From NCBI RefSeq assembly GCF_024171645.1, contig NZ_JALKAC010000005.1, positions 1 to 64,000 on the forward strand: DNA of 64,000 nt. Reading direction: 5' to 3'. The notes below the pieces were generated by a model that was not told the DNA's origin, made no database searches, and worked only from the letters and a program-made list of their open reading frames with translations. The translations under genes were made by a program, and so were the position numbers. This document shows positions 9,203 through 18,500 of this stretch, in pieces; the stretch's first letter is position 1; the number at the start of each line of letters is the position of its first letter. This DNA is from Flavobacterium sp. HSC-32F16 (GTDB lineage: Bacteria; Bacteroidota; Bacteroidia; Flavobacteriales; Flavobacteriaceae).

Positions 9203-10027
9203 TTATTGTCTTAAACTTCCTCTGAATCTTCTGTAAGTATTCACGATTGTAGTACCAGCCTCATCGATAGAGTAAGTTAAATCGTCAATTTTAGCAGTAA
9301 AGAAGTTGTAAGAGATGATCGCTAATACTGAAGTAGAGATACCAGTTGCAGTGTTGATAAGTGCCTCAGAGATACCTGTTGCAAGAGCAGCCTGGTCTGG
9401 AGTTCCAGCAGAAGCTAACGCACCAAACGCTTTAATCATACCTGATACAGTTCCTAATAATCCTCCTAAAGTTCCTAAAGATACTAAAGTAGAGATAATA
9501 GTCATATTTTTTTCTAACATTGGCATTTCTAATGAAGTTGCCTCTTCGATTTCTTTGTGGATTACTTCAGAAGCTTCTTCACTATTGAATCCTTCTTTTT
9601 TAACGTCTTGGTATTTAATCAAAGCAGATTTAATTGCGTTTGCAACTGAACCTTGTTGTTTGTCACATGCAGCGATAGCAGCTTCGATGTTTCCTTCTTT
9701 AATACTTCCTTGAACGCTTGTCATGAATTTGTCTAAGTTAGCTTTTCCAGCAGCTTTGCTGATAACAGTGAATCTTTCAATAGAAAAAACAACAACCATT
9801 AAAAACATACCTAATAATGCCGGTACAATGAAACCTCCTTTGTATACCATACCTAAGGTATTGATTGGGTGACCTGTCTCAGGATTTCCTCCTTCGAAGT
9901 TAGCAGGAGAACCCATAACGAATTTCCAAATTAACACCCCAACTACGATACACGCTACAATAATGATTCCTGTAATCATTCCCCCTCCGTTTGAAGTGCT
10001 TTCTTTTTTAACTTTAACGTTTGCCAT
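9203..10027 (-). CDS. exbB: MotA/TolQ/ExbB proton channel protein
   Basis: 274 residues with three membrane segments (about 18-38, 70-90 and 170-240) and the MotA/TolQ/ExbB signature in the region LLGTVSGMIKAFGALASAG and SEALINTATGISTSVLAII. It opens the operon exbB-exbD-exbD-tonB and forms the ion-conducting stator of the TonB motor. A Bacteroidota -7-like box (TAAATTTG on the minus strand, 10092-10099) lies about 65 bases upstream, without a clear -33 element. Confidence 0.9.
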   Translation of the reverse strand: MANVKVKKESTSNGGGMITGIIIVACIVVGVLIWKFVMGSPANFEGGNPETGHPINTLGMVYKGGFIVPALLGMFLMVVVFSIERFTVISKAAGKANLDKFMTSVQGSIKEGNIEAAIAACDKQQGSVANAIKSALIKYQDVKKEGFNSEEASEVIHKEIEEATSLEMPMLEKNMTIISTLVSLGTLGGLLGTVSGMIKAFGALASAGTPDQAALATGISEALINTATGISTSVLAIISYNFFTAKIDDLTYSIDEAGTTIVNTYRRFRGSLRQ

Positions 10028-10406
10028 TTTTTTTAATTTTAATAGTTTTAAATAATTTTTATTTTTTAGTTATATTTAACTTGTAGGGTAGCAAATTTAT
10101 ACGTTTAGTTTAAATAAAAAAACTTTTTTTAATTTTATTGAAGGAAATTTAACGTCAATTTAAAAAATATCTCATTAATTTGCCGGGGTCATTTTTATGA
10201 TAAGACAAAAATAAAGGCGAATAATAAAAAATTTACAACGTTTTAGTAAATATTCAAACAATCCTTTGAAATGTTCTTAAAAAGCTGCGAAATTATTTTT
10301 TATGTATTTTTCAATCAAAAAGGGCTTTTTCCTACTAAAAAAATAGTATCAAATTTGTTAAAAAAACAAGCAAAACTCTTATAATCATCTAAATTACAAA
10401 TAAAAC
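10028..10406. other. Divergent promoter region between exbB and the HerA-like gene
   Basis: 379 bases of very AT-rich DNA. The minus strand carries TAAATTTG at 10092-10099, matching the TAnnTTTG -7 consensus, which is the best candidate start for the exb/ton operon. No convincing pair of -33 and -7 elements was found for the plus-strand gene, and no inverted repeat or small gene was seen. Confidence 0.4.
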
Positions 10407-11924
10407 ATGAATAAAAAGGACAATTTCATTCAAGACATTAATAATGGTTATTCTGCAAAAGGCGACTCTATAACGCTTGGAGGCGCAATTTTAGATGGAG
10501 AAGCTGTTGCTGAGGCACATGTAAAAATTCCTCTAAAAACATTAAATCGTCATGGTCTTATAGCTGGTGCAACAGGAACCGGAAAAACGAAAACAATCCA
10601 GGTTTTTTCTGAACAGTTGTCAAATGCAGGGATTCCTGTTTTAATGATGGATATTAAAGGTGATTTCAGCGGTATTGCAAAAGAAGGAAAAGAAGAAGGT
10701 TTTATTACAGAGCGTCATGCTAAAATAAACCTACCTTATAATGTAAGTTCATTTCCGGTTGAATTAATGTCGCTATCCAAACAAAACGGAGTACGTCTGC
10801 GTGCTACTGTTTCAGAATTTGGTCCGGTTTTATTTTCAAGGATTTTAGATTTAAATGATACTCAGGCAGGAGTTGTAGCGGTTATCTTTAAATATTGTGA
10901 TGATAAACAAATGCCTTTGCTGGATTTGAAAGACATTAAAAAGGTCATTAATTATATTACCGAAGAAGGAAAAGAAGAAATCGCAGCCAGTTATGGTAAA
11001 ATATCAACTGCAACGACGGGAACTATTCTTCGAAAAATTATCGAATTAGAACAACAAGGCGGTGATTTGTTTTTTGGTGAATTGTCGTTTGAAACTGATG
11101 ATTTAATGCGAATTGATGAAAACGGAAAAGGCTACGTAAATATCATCCGCTTGACGGACATTCAGGATAAACCAAAATTGTTCTCTACCTTTATGTTAAG
11201 TCTTTTGGCAGAAATCTATCAAAAGATGCCTGAAAAAGGTGATGCTGAGCAGCCTGAATTAGTAATCTTTATTGATGAGGCACATTTAATATTTAATGAA
11301 GCCAGTAAAGCCTTATTAGAACAAATTGAAACGATTGTAAAATTAATTCGTTCAAAAGGTGTGGGTATTTATTTCGTAACCCAAAACCCAATGGATGTTC
11401 CAAGTGGTGTTTTGGCACAGTTAGGATTAAAAATTCAGCATGCGCTTAGAGCTTTTACAGCAAATGATCGTCAGGCAATTAAAAAAACTGCTGATAATTA
11501 CCCAACTTCACAATATTACAAAACAGACGAATTGCTAACTAATTTAGGAATTGGAGAAGCATTGGTTACGGCATTAAACGAAAAAGGTATTCCTACGCCT
11601 CTTGTTGCTACGATGATGCGTGCACCGCAGAGCCGAATGGATATCTTATCTGCATCTGAAATCGATGAAATAAACGAAAAATCGAAACTGGTTAAAAAAT
11701 ACAGTGAGGAAATTGACCGCGAAAGTGCTTTCGAAATTCTAAATAAAAAAATAGCCGATGCTAATGAAGCTGCAGCGCAGCGAGAAGAACAAGCACCCGC
11801 TAGATCTTCAAAAGCAGGACCAACTACCACTGAGGTCGTTACAAAATCTGTCATAAAAGTGGTAACAAGCGCTACCTTTATAAGAGGCGTATTTGGCGTT
11901 TTAACCAAAATCTTTAAGAAGTAA
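10407..11924 (+). CDS. HerA-like ATPase, DUF853 family
   Basis: 505 residues, full length for the DUF853 (helicase HerA-like) family. Walker A is GATGTGKTKT at about residues 54-63, and Walker B is LVIFIDEAHLIF at about 289-300. Around residue 332 FVTQNPMDVPSGVLAQLG matches the sensor and arginine-finger area of FtsK/HerA ATPases. A variable Ala/Glu-rich stretch precedes a hydrophobic C-terminal segment. The family forms hexameric DNA motors, but the role of DUF853 members is unknown. No NurA-like nuclease is next to it. It converges on the kynurenine monooxygenase gene. Confidence 0.85.
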   Translation: MNKKDNFIQDINNGYSAKGDSITLGGAILDGEAVAEAHVKIPLKTLNRHGLIAGATGTGKTKTIQVFSEQLSNAGIPVLMMDIKGDFSGIAKEGKEEGFITERHAKINLPYNVSSFPVELMSLSKQNGVRLRATVSEFGPVLFSRILDLNDTQAGVVAVIFKYCDDKQMPLLDLKDIKKVINYITEEGKEEIAASYGKISTATTGTILRKIIELEQQGGDLFFGELSFETDDLMRIDENGKGYVNIIRLTDIQDKPKLFSTFMLSLLAEIYQKMPEKGDAEQPELVIFIDEAHLIFNEASKALLEQIETIVKLIRSKGVGIYFVTQNPMDVPSGVLAQLGLKIQHALRAFTANDRQAIKKTADNYPTSQYYKTDELLTNLGIGEALVTALNEKGIPTPLVATMMRAPQSRMDILSASEIDEINEKSKLVKKYSEEIDRESAFEILNKKIADANEAAAQREEQAPARSSKAGPTTTEVVTKSVIKVVTSATFIRGVFGVLTKIFKK

Positions 11925-11933
11925 AAAAATATT

Positions 11934-12077
11934 AAACCATATAAGTTATATAAGTTCATTTAATTTATATGTCGAATTACATAGAGTCTCTAAATATCAA
12001 AACCCGACAGGTTTTTAAAACCTGTCGGGTTTACTATATACAAAGTATTATATTAACTTATATAACTTATATGGTTT
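11934..12077. repeat. Family A inverted repeat, copy 1, with terminator cassette inside
   Basis: Left arm AAACCATATAAGTTATATAA-type sequence from 11934, right arm its complement at 12053-12077. Between the arms lies a CCCGACAGG terminator hairpin. It sits between two convergent genes. Related copies are at 30725-30926 and 59051-59129, and a decayed half at about 43871-43905. Confidence 0.8.
12000..12032. terminator. CCCGACAGG-type bidirectional terminator, copy 2
   Basis: Perfect 16-bp arms (AAACCCGACAGGTTTT, 12000-12015, complement 12017-12032) around a single T. It lies between the convergent HerA-like and kynurenine monooxygenase genes and could stop transcripts from both. It is nested inside the family A inverted repeat. 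Confidence 0.75.
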
Positions 12078-12087
12078 TAAAAAAAAA

Positions 12088-13431
12088 TTATGCTTTTTGC
12101 AATAAATCCAAAATTTTATTTTCAACTTCTGGTGAATTCCAGATATTTTCTATGTTTTCCAATTTTAAAACTTCTTCCATAATTCCGTTTTGGAAATCGC
12201 CAATTGCCAATGCCTCGGCATACGGACGGTCGCTAAAAGTAACGCGGCTGTAAAGCGGAATCCATTTATCGGGATGTTTATCTGAAAACACTTTTTCTAT
12301 TTTCTTTTGTAATAAGAACTTTTCATCTGCCGTTTTAGTACTCATTTCCATGAAATTTCGGTATGATAGTTCGGCAATTGCATCGGCATTTGGTTTACGT
12401 GAAATTTGATATTCTGCAAAAATCTTTTTCCAGTCGTTTCCAAACTTCTCAATCATTTCGTTCAAAACCGTAATATCTTCAAAACCGGCATTCATTCCTT
12501 GTCCGTAAAATGGAACAATGGCGTGACAGGCATCTCCAATCAAAGCAATTTTATCTTCATATGTCCACGGAAAACATTTCATGGTTACCAAAGTACTTGT
12601 TGGATTTTTAAAGAAATCATTCGCCAGTTCCGGAATTACGTCAATTGAATCCGGGAAGTTTTTCTCGAAGAAATCTTCTACCATTTTACGATCTGTAAGG
12701 GACTCAAAAGAATTAGCTCCTTCAAAAGGCATAAATAAAGTACAGGTAAAACTTCCGTCAAGATTAGGAAGTGCAATTAACATATATTCACCTCTCGGCC
12801 AAATATGAAAAGAATTTTTATCTAATTTATGAGTTCCGTCGGCATTTGCCGGAATATTTAATTCCTTATAGCCCATATTTAAAAATTCCTGCGAATAATT
12901 AAACATGCTCTGACGCTGCATTCTGTGGCGGATTCTCGAAAAAGCGCCATCGGCACCAAAAACCATATCGTATTTTCGTTCTTCCCACTCGCCTCTTTCG
13001 CTTTCGCCAATGTGCAAAGTTGCATCACTGAGCGTTACATCCCATATTTTTTGTTCAAAATAAAACTCTGCTCCGGCGTTTTCGGCTAAATCAATCATTT
13101 TGCGATTTAATTTTCCTCTGGAAATCGAGTAAATAGATTCACCTTCCTGACCATAATTCTGAAAATTCAGCTTATCAACTAAATGAATCGCGCGCTTATC
13201 CATAGGAATCGCGATTTCCCGAACCGCATCTCCAACACCAACACCGTCCAGCGCTTTCCAGCCTCTGTTAGACATTGCCAGATTAATAGAACGACCAGAG
13301 AAATTTATTTTTCGAATATCAGGGCTGCGATCATAAACATGAACCGTGTGACCTGCTTTTTTAAGATAAATTGCCAACAGCGATCCTACAAGTCCAGAAC
13401 CTACAACAGCAATTTTTAGTGAAGTTTGCAT
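12088..13431 (-). CDS. kmo: Kynurenine 3-monooxygenase
   Basis: 447 residues, the usual length. FAD-binding GSGLVGS near residue 11 follows the first beta strand, MDKRAIHLVDK and the GADGAFSRIRHRMQ (DG) motif follow, and IGDACHAIVPFYGQGMNAGF is the second FAD motif. The enzyme hydroxylates kynurenine to 3-hydroxykynurenine in tryptophan breakdown or NAD synthesis from tryptophan. Kynureninase, the next enzyme, lies 14 kb away at 27908-29185; no tryptophan dioxygenase is in the window. It is transcribed divergently from the GNAT gene. Confidence 0.92.
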   Translation of the reverse strand: MQTSLKIAVVGSGLVGSLLAIYLKKAGHTVHVYDRSPDIRKINFSGRSINLAMSNRGWKALDGVGVGDAVREIAIPMDKRAIHLVDKLNFQNYGQEGESIYSISRGKLNRKMIDLAENAGAEFYFEQKIWDVTLSDATLHIGESERGEWEERKYDMVFGADGAFSRIRHRMQRQSMFNYSQEFLNMGYKELNIPANADGTHKLDKNSFHIWPRGEYMLIALPNLDGSFTCTLFMPFEGANSFESLTDRKMVEDFFEKNFPDSIDVIPELANDFFKNPTSTLVTMKCFPWTYEDKIALIGDACHAIVPFYGQGMNAGFEDITVLNEMIEKFGNDWKKIFAEYQISRKPNADAIAELSYRNFMEMSTKTADEKFLLQKKIEKVFSDKHPDKWIPLYSRVTFSDRPYAEALAIGDFQNGIMEEVLKLENIENIWNSPEVENKILDLLQKA

Positions 13432-13855
13432 CGGGGAAAATCTAATATATAAGATCGTAAAAATAAGTAATAATTGTACATAAGCTTTAAATTACAACAA
13501 ATATTTAACCTTAAATACCAATATTTATTGGGGCGTCTACACCATTTTAATAACAAATTCCTGTTTTATTAGATTTATTTAGATTTTCTAAAGAAGTAAT
13601 TTCGTTTAAAGAAAAATCTTAAACTGGAGAAAAAATATCGTAAAGACGCAAAGACGCAAAGTTTTTTATTTTGCCACAGATTATACGAATTATAATGATT
13701 TTTTCCGCAGATTGAGAAGATAATTACACTTAAAAAAATCTGTCAAATCTGCTAAATCTGCGTGAAACACAAAACTTTGCGCCTTCGCAACTTTGCGAGA
13801 AACTATCTCCAGTATTAAGAAACTTAATTCAAAAAACATTCATATACAAGAACAA
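13432..13855. repeat. Spacer with CACAGATT/GCAAAG-type dispersed inverted repeat
   Basis: From about 13637 to 13802 the DNA forms an imperfect inverted repeat. The left part reads AAGACGCAAAG then TTTTGCCACAGATTA, and the right part reads AAATCTGCTAAATCTGCGTG then CTTTGCGCCTTCGCAACTTT. Words of the same type recur at 27484-27903, 43703-43738 and 48367-48514. The first 200 bases (13432-13636) show no gene; they should hold the divergent promoters. Confidence 0.65.
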
Positions 13856-14455
13856 ATGAACAGCGAAATTTTACAATCAGAAATCATTTTAGAAAATGAA
13901 AAAGTAATATTAATTCCATTTGAGAGCGAAAGAAACATTGAACTCCAAGAAATTATTTTTGACGATGAAATCTGGAAATATATGGGAATGTACGTTCGCA
14001 ACGATGCCGATTTCGAAAATTACATTCAAAACACATTACAACAAAAAGACGACGGAATTTGTTATCCATTCCTTATAATTGATAAAACTTCAAACAAAGT
14101 TGCCGGCAGCACCCGCTACGGATATTTAAATCATACGAGCCAAAAATGTGAAATTGGCTGGACTTGGTATGGAAAAGAATTTCAGGGAACAGGCTTAAAT
14201 AAAGCCTGCAAATATGAATTATTGAATTTTGGCTTTGAAAATATTCAATTCAAAAGAATACAATTCAGCGCTGATCTTGAAAACTTAAGATCACAGCGCG
14301 CCATTGAAAATTTAGGAGCTTTAAAAGAAGGGGTATTTAGAAACAATTATGTTGATTCTGACGGGAACAGTAAAGATGATGTTTATTACAGTATTATTTT
14401 GGAAGAATGGCAGAATACGAAACGAAATTATTTTGGGGAATTTATCCTTTACTGA
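13856..14455 (+). CDS. GNAT-family acetyltransferase (RimJ/RimL type)
   Basis: 199 residues from the ATG at 13856. A longer frame from a TTG at 13793 would start inside a dispersed repeat, so the ATG is preferred. The fold of ribosomal-protein-type N-acetyltransferases is visible: KVAGSTRYGYLN, the acetyl-CoA loop EFQGTGLNKACKYELLNFGF at about residues 108-128, and the C-terminal NLRSQRAIENLGALKEGVFRN motif. The substrate is unknown; small molecule or protein amine are both possible. Confidence 0.8.
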   Translation: MNSEILQSEIILENEKVILIPFESERNIELQEIIFDDEIWKYMGMYVRNDADFENYIQNTLQQKDDGICYPFLIIDKTSNKVAGSTRYGYLNHTSQKCEIGWTWYGKEFQGTGLNKACKYELLNFGFENIQFKRIQFSADLENLRSQRAIENLGALKEGVFRNNYVDSDGNSKDDVYYSIILEEWQNTKRNYFGEFILY

Positions 14456-14538
14456 AACAAAACACAAATTATATCGTCTAATAAAATAACATTAGAAACA
14501 ATACTTTATCATCTTTGTAATATTCAATACCAAAAGCC

Positions 14539-15372
14539 ATGAAAAAATCAATTGCACTTTTATTTTTTATTTTGCTGAACCTTGCAAATGCTTCTGCTCA
14601 AACAGAACTTTCTATTCCGTACGGAAACAATAAAGAAGCTGGAAACTACAAGCAGATAAACGGTATCAAAATGTATTATGAAGTGTATGGAACCGGAAAA
14701 CCTTTGGTTTTACTTCACGGAAATGGTGGTTCAATTAAAGGGCAAAGTCGTAGAATTGACTATTTTAAAAAGCAATTTCAAGTTATTGCGATTGACAGCA
14801 GAGGCCATGGAAAATCAATTGATCCCTCTAATAAACAATTGACCTATACTCAAATGGCTGATGATGTCAGCACTTTGCTTGATTCATTAAAAATTAAAGA
14901 TGCTTATATATGGGGACAAAGTGATGGTGGAATTTTAGGCCTTTTATTAGCAATTCATCACCCTGATAAAACTGCAAAAGTAGCCGCTTTTGGCGCAAAT
15001 CTTTTTCCTGGCAAAAAAGCAATTTATAATGAAATAGATAAAATGGTTCTGGATACTTTAAAAGCAACAAAAGATCCTCATACTAAAAACTTATATACTT
15101 TGTTGGCGCATCAGCCTAATATTACCGACAAAGAACTACAAAAAATAAAATGTCCTGTTCTAATTATGTCTGGCGATAGAGATGCGATTAGATTGGAACA
15201 TTCAATTGAAATATTTGACAATATTCCAAATTCAAACTTTTTTGTAATGCCTGGAGCTACACATTTTGGGGCTTATGAAAAACCCGAACTTTTCAATTTA
15301 GTTTTAATGAGTTTCTTTAATGATCCTTTTAATAAGACATCGAGTGTAGAACTGTTTACTGGAAAAAAATAA
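14539..15372 (+). CDS. Secreted alpha/beta hydrolase
   Basis: 277 residues. Signal peptide at 1-20 (ending ASA-QTE). The alpha/beta hydrolase core is clear: LVLLHGNGGS oxyanion region, nucleophile elbow WGQSDGG with Ser128, Asp in SGDRDAI, and His in PGATHFG. Likely periplasmic. It resembles aromatic-ester or peroxidase-like hydrolases of Bacteroidota, but the substrate is not readable. The AraC regulator starts 23 bases later on the same strand and may control it. Confidence 0.82.
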   Translation: MKKSIALLFFILLNLANASAQTELSIPYGNNKEAGNYKQINGIKMYYEVYGTGKPLVLLHGNGGSIKGQSRRIDYFKKQFQVIAIDSRGHGKSIDPSNKQLTYTQMADDVSTLLDSLKIKDAYIWGQSDGGILGLLLAIHHPDKTAKVAAFGANLFPGKKAIYNEIDKMVLDTLKATKDPHTKNLYTLLAHQPNITDKELQKIKCPVLIMSGDRDAIRLEHSIEIFDNIPNSNFFVMPGATHFGAYEKPELFNLVLMSFFNDPFNKTSSVELFTGKK

Positions 15373-15395
15373 CACCAATTATTCCTAAATTAAAA

Positions 15396-16190
15396 ATGAA
15401 CCTTTACTCAGAACATTACGTAACTCCAAAAGCTGAAAGGTTTGTCAATAAAATTTGGTGTTTGGATAACAGCATCGGCGAAAGCCTGATTGAAAATAAA
15501 CTCGTTTTACCAAACGGCTGTTTTAATCTTGCCATTGTAACTGGGAATGCTATAGAAGTTCATACGAGTAAAAATAAACACGAAATGAACAAAGGCATTT
15601 ATTTTTGTTCGCAAATGACCAATAAAGTTTTGGTGAATATTCAGTCAAAAACTAAAGTTACAATCATTCAGCTTCATGCCTGGACGCTTTCGATGTTTCC
15701 AAAATACGATTTAAGCAATTTTACCGATTCAATTATCAAAATTAATCCTGAAGAATTACCTTTTAAAATAGGGATTGATTCTGATATTGAAAATTTATTA
15801 CAAACAATAAATATTTATTTTGAAGAATTGTCTAATTCGCATTCAGAAAAAAATGTGATCGAAAAAATATGCGAAATCATTAAAAATCAGGAAGAAGAAA
15901 TTTCGGTTTCGGCAATCAGCAAGGATATAAAATCTTCGCAGCGATTATTGCAGATTAAATTTAAAACGGCAACCGGGCTTACAATTAAAAAATACATTCA
16001 GATTTTGAAGTTTAGAAAATCAGTCGATCAAATGGTTAATTCTGATTTAGAAAAACTAAAATTAACAGATGTTGCGCTTTATAATAAATACTTTGATCAG
16101 TCGCATTTTATAAAAAAGTTCAAAGATGTAACGAAAACAACTCCCAAAATGTTCGATCCTGACTCGTATTTTCTTTCTCATAAAAGATAA
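15396..16190 (+). CDS. AraC-family transcriptional regulator
   Basis: 264 residues. The N-terminal half (LYSEHYVTPKAERFVNKIW) is of the DUF6597 type common in Bacteroidota AraC proteins. The C-terminal 90 residues form the double helix-turn-helix: SVSAISKDIKSSQRLLQIKF, then GLTIKKYIQILKFRK, and the second motif DVALYNKYFDQSHFIKKFKD. It lies in a row with the hydrolase before and the serine hydrolase after, which are its likely targets. The inducer is unknown. Confidence 0.85.
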   Translation: MNLYSEHYVTPKAERFVNKIWCLDNSIGESLIENKLVLPNGCFNLAIVTGNAIEVHTSKNKHEMNKGIYFCSQMTNKVLVNIQSKTKVTIIQLHAWTLSMFPKYDLSNFTDSIIKINPEELPFKIGIDSDIENLLQTINIYFEELSNSHSEKNVIEKICEIIKNQEEEISVSAISKDIKSSQRLLQIKFKTATGLTIKKYIQILKFRKSVDQMVNSDLEKLKLTDVALYNKYFDQSHFIKKFKDVTKTTPKMFDPDSYFLSHKR

Positions 16191-16266
16191 GATTTCGCAT
16201 TTGTACAATTTTGCGAATTTTGATTGAGTTACTTTTACAGAATCATCAATCATCAATCCATCAGAA

Positions 16267-17775
16267 ATGAAAATCAATCCTTCTTTTCTTCAATTAAAAG
16301 TACTTTTAATTGGAATGTTACTATTTCAAATACAATCTGGATTTTCTCAGGAAGCTAAGAATTCCCCTTTGTATAAAACCATTATATTAAAAGACAGTCT
16401 TCTTTTTAATATTGGTTTTAATACCTGCGATATAAAACAATTTGAGAATCTTTATACCGAAGATTTTGAGTTTTACCACGATAAAGACAGTATTTCGGAT
16501 AAAGCCCGATTTCTAAAAACGCTGAAAAACGGAATCTGTTCTCCAACAAGAAAATACAACTATCGCAGAGAACTAATTAACGGAAGCACCGAAATTTATC
16601 CGTTGTACAAAAATGGCATTTTATACGGCGCGATTCAAATGGGAACTCATCGTTTTTACGAAATTACAGCTGGTAATACTGAACAGGCCGGAAGTTTTGC
16701 TAAATTCACACATCTTTGGCTTTTAAAAAATAAAGAGTGGAAATTAGCCCGATCATTAAGCTACAATCATCAAATGACAAGTTCTACTGCAGGCAAATCA
16801 AATCTTTTTGATAACGATCAGGAAACCGAAAAATGGCTCAAAGAAAATAATGTTCCTGCTTTGGGAATTGGAATTATTACAGATGGGAAACTAAAACAGA
16901 TAAAAGTTTTTGGCGAACTTAAAAAAGACGTTTCGGCACCGTATAATACGATTTGGAATGTTGCTTCGCTGACAAAACCTGTAACTGCCATAACTGTTTT
17001 AAAACTAGTAAGTCTAGGAAAATGGGATTTAGATGAACCGCTTTATAAATACTGGACTGATCCTGATATTGCAAAAGATCCGTATTTAAAATTACTGACC
17101 ACGAGAATTATTTTGAGCCATCAAACGGGTTTTCCGAATTGGAGATATTTTAATGATTCTAAAAAATTAGATTTCAAGTTCAAACCCGGAACACAATACC
17201 AATATTCCGGTGAAGGTTTTGAATATCTGCGAAAAGCGCTCGAGAAAAAATTCCACAAAACGTTAGATCAATTGGTATCAGAATTAGTTTTTGAACCTTT
17301 AAAAATGAACGATTCTCGATTAATATGGAATGACAAAATCGATCTTTCGAGATATGCCGTTAATTATGATACCAAAGGAAATGCTTATGAGCCAACAAAA
17401 AACAAAACAACAAATGCTGCCGATGATTTATTAACGACTATTGAAGATTACAGTATTTTTTTATGCAGTCTTTTAAACAGCGAAGGCTTAAGTAAAAAAG
17501 TTTTTGATGACATGAATTCGCATCAGGTCGCGACTAAAAAAAACAAATATTTTGGCTTAGGGTTCGAAATTTACGATTTAGGAAATGAGAATTATGCTTT
17601 GTCTCACGGCGGTGCAGACAAAGGTGTTCAGACTATTTTTGTTTTGCTTCCAAAAACGAAACAAGGTCTGGTGCTATTTACCAATGTGGATGACGGCTAT
17701 AAAGTTTATGAAAATATCGTAGTGCATTATCTGGGAGAAAATGGACAAAAAATAGTAGATATTGAATCGAAGTGA
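16267..17775 (+). CDS. Beta-lactamase-fold serine hydrolase with N-terminal DUF4440-like domain
   Basis: 502 residues. Signal peptide (1-28), a DUF4440/SnoaL-like domain at about 35-168, then a penicillin-binding-protein-like serine hydrolase domain at about 185-495. The nucleophile motif SLTK is at Ser234-Lys237, and ALSHGGADKG near residue 440 is the KTG-equivalent. The domain pairing is unusual. The next gene (17803-18279) is a stand-alone paralogue of the N-terminal domain. It is probably periplasmic and acts on a peptide or ester; antibiotic hydrolysis should not be assumed. Confidence 0.8.
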   Translation: MKINPSFLQLKVLLIGMLLFQIQSGFSQEAKNSPLYKTIILKDSLLFNIGFNTCDIKQFENLYTEDFEFYHDKDSISDKARFLKTLKNGICSPTRKYNYRRELINGSTEIYPLYKNGILYGAIQMGTHRFYEITAGNTEQAGSFAKFTHLWLLKNKEWKLARSLSYNHQMTSSTAGKSNLFDNDQETEKWLKENNVPALGIGIITDGKLKQIKVFGELKKDVSAPYNTIWNVASLTKPVTAITVLKLVSLGKWDLDEPLYKYWTDPDIAKDPYLKLLTTRIILSHQTGFPNWRYFNDSKKLDFKFKPGTQYQYSGEGFEYLRKALEKKFHKTLDQLVSELVFEPLKMNDSRLIWNDKIDLSRYAVNYDTKGNAYEPTKNKTTNAADDLLTTIEDYSIFLCSLLNSEGLSKKVFDDMNSHQVATKKNKYFGLGFEIYDLGNENYALSHGGADKGVQTIFVLLPKTKQGLVLFTNVDDGYKVYENIVVHYLGENGQKIVDIESK

Positions 17776-17802
17776 TCAACGGCAAACCTTAAAAACACAA
17801 CT

Positions 17803-18279
17803 ATGCCAAATATGCTTAATATACTTGTTCTATTTATGTTGTTCTTAAAAAGAGAAACAATAGCACAAACTAATAGTGAAATTTTAAAAATGGATCTTTT
17901 AAAAACTGAAATTATTAAAATGGACAGTTTACTCTTTGATGTTGCATTCAATCAATGTGATGCTGCTCTTTTCAAAAAAATAATTTCAGAAGATATTGAA
18001 TTTTATGATGACCGCTCCGGATTGAACAGATCTCAGGCAAATGAAATCAAATCGCTGATTTCAAAATGTGAGCAGCCAGAAAAATTAACTCGAAAATTAA
18101 ATTCTTGTACAATTGATAAATTAGGCGACTTTGGAGCTGTACAATTAGGAGAACATACCTTTTATGTTAATGATGTCCCTAAAGGAACTGGGAAATTTGT
18201 TCATATTTGGGAAAGAATTGGTAAAGATTGGAAATTAAAACGAATTGTTAGTTACGAGCATAGACCTTATAAAAACTAG
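17803..18279 (+). CDS. DUF4440/NTF2-like secreted protein
   Basis: 158 residues. A hydrophobic start (LNILVLFMLFLKRETIAQ) could be a signal peptide. The body is an NTF2-like DUF4440 domain, with the pattern KMDSLLFDVAFNQCD, SEDIEFYDD and a final HIWERIGKDWKLKRIVSYEH. The same pattern occurs in residues 40-168 of the preceding gene (KDSLLFNIGFNTCD, TEDFEFYHD, THLWLLKNKEWKLARSLSYNH), so the two are tandem paralogues. It starts 27 bases after the preceding stop. Function unknown. Confidence 0.75.
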   Translation: MPNMLNILVLFMLFLKRETIAQTNSEILKMDLLKTEIIKMDSLLFDVAFNQCDAALFKKIISEDIEFYDDRSGLNRSQANEIKSLISKCEQPEKLTRKLNSCTIDKLGDFGAVQLGEHTFYVNDVPKGTGKFVHIWERIGKDWKLKRIVSYEHRPYKN

Positions 18280-18500
18280 TCTTTGGTGTGTACTCGATTT
18301 TTTTTAGTTAAGTGAATAAAAAAAATGGATGAATGTTGAAACCAAATCGCAATTCAATCGTCTAACATTTTAGACATCTGGAATTATTGAAGTAAAAAAA
18401 TCGTACTTTCGATTTCATTTATTGAAAATCTAATTGTCATACGGTTTCAATCATCAATCAAAAACGAATCATTTCACTAATCCCAAAACCATCAATCAAA

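Noticed and set aside
9315..9713. 132-codon plus-strand frame antisense to exbB
   Set aside because: Shadow of the well-supported exbB gene.
13793..13855. TTG start for the acetyltransferase, 21 codons upstream of the ATG
   Set aside because: The extra codons lie in a dispersed repeat and do not belong to the GNAT fold.
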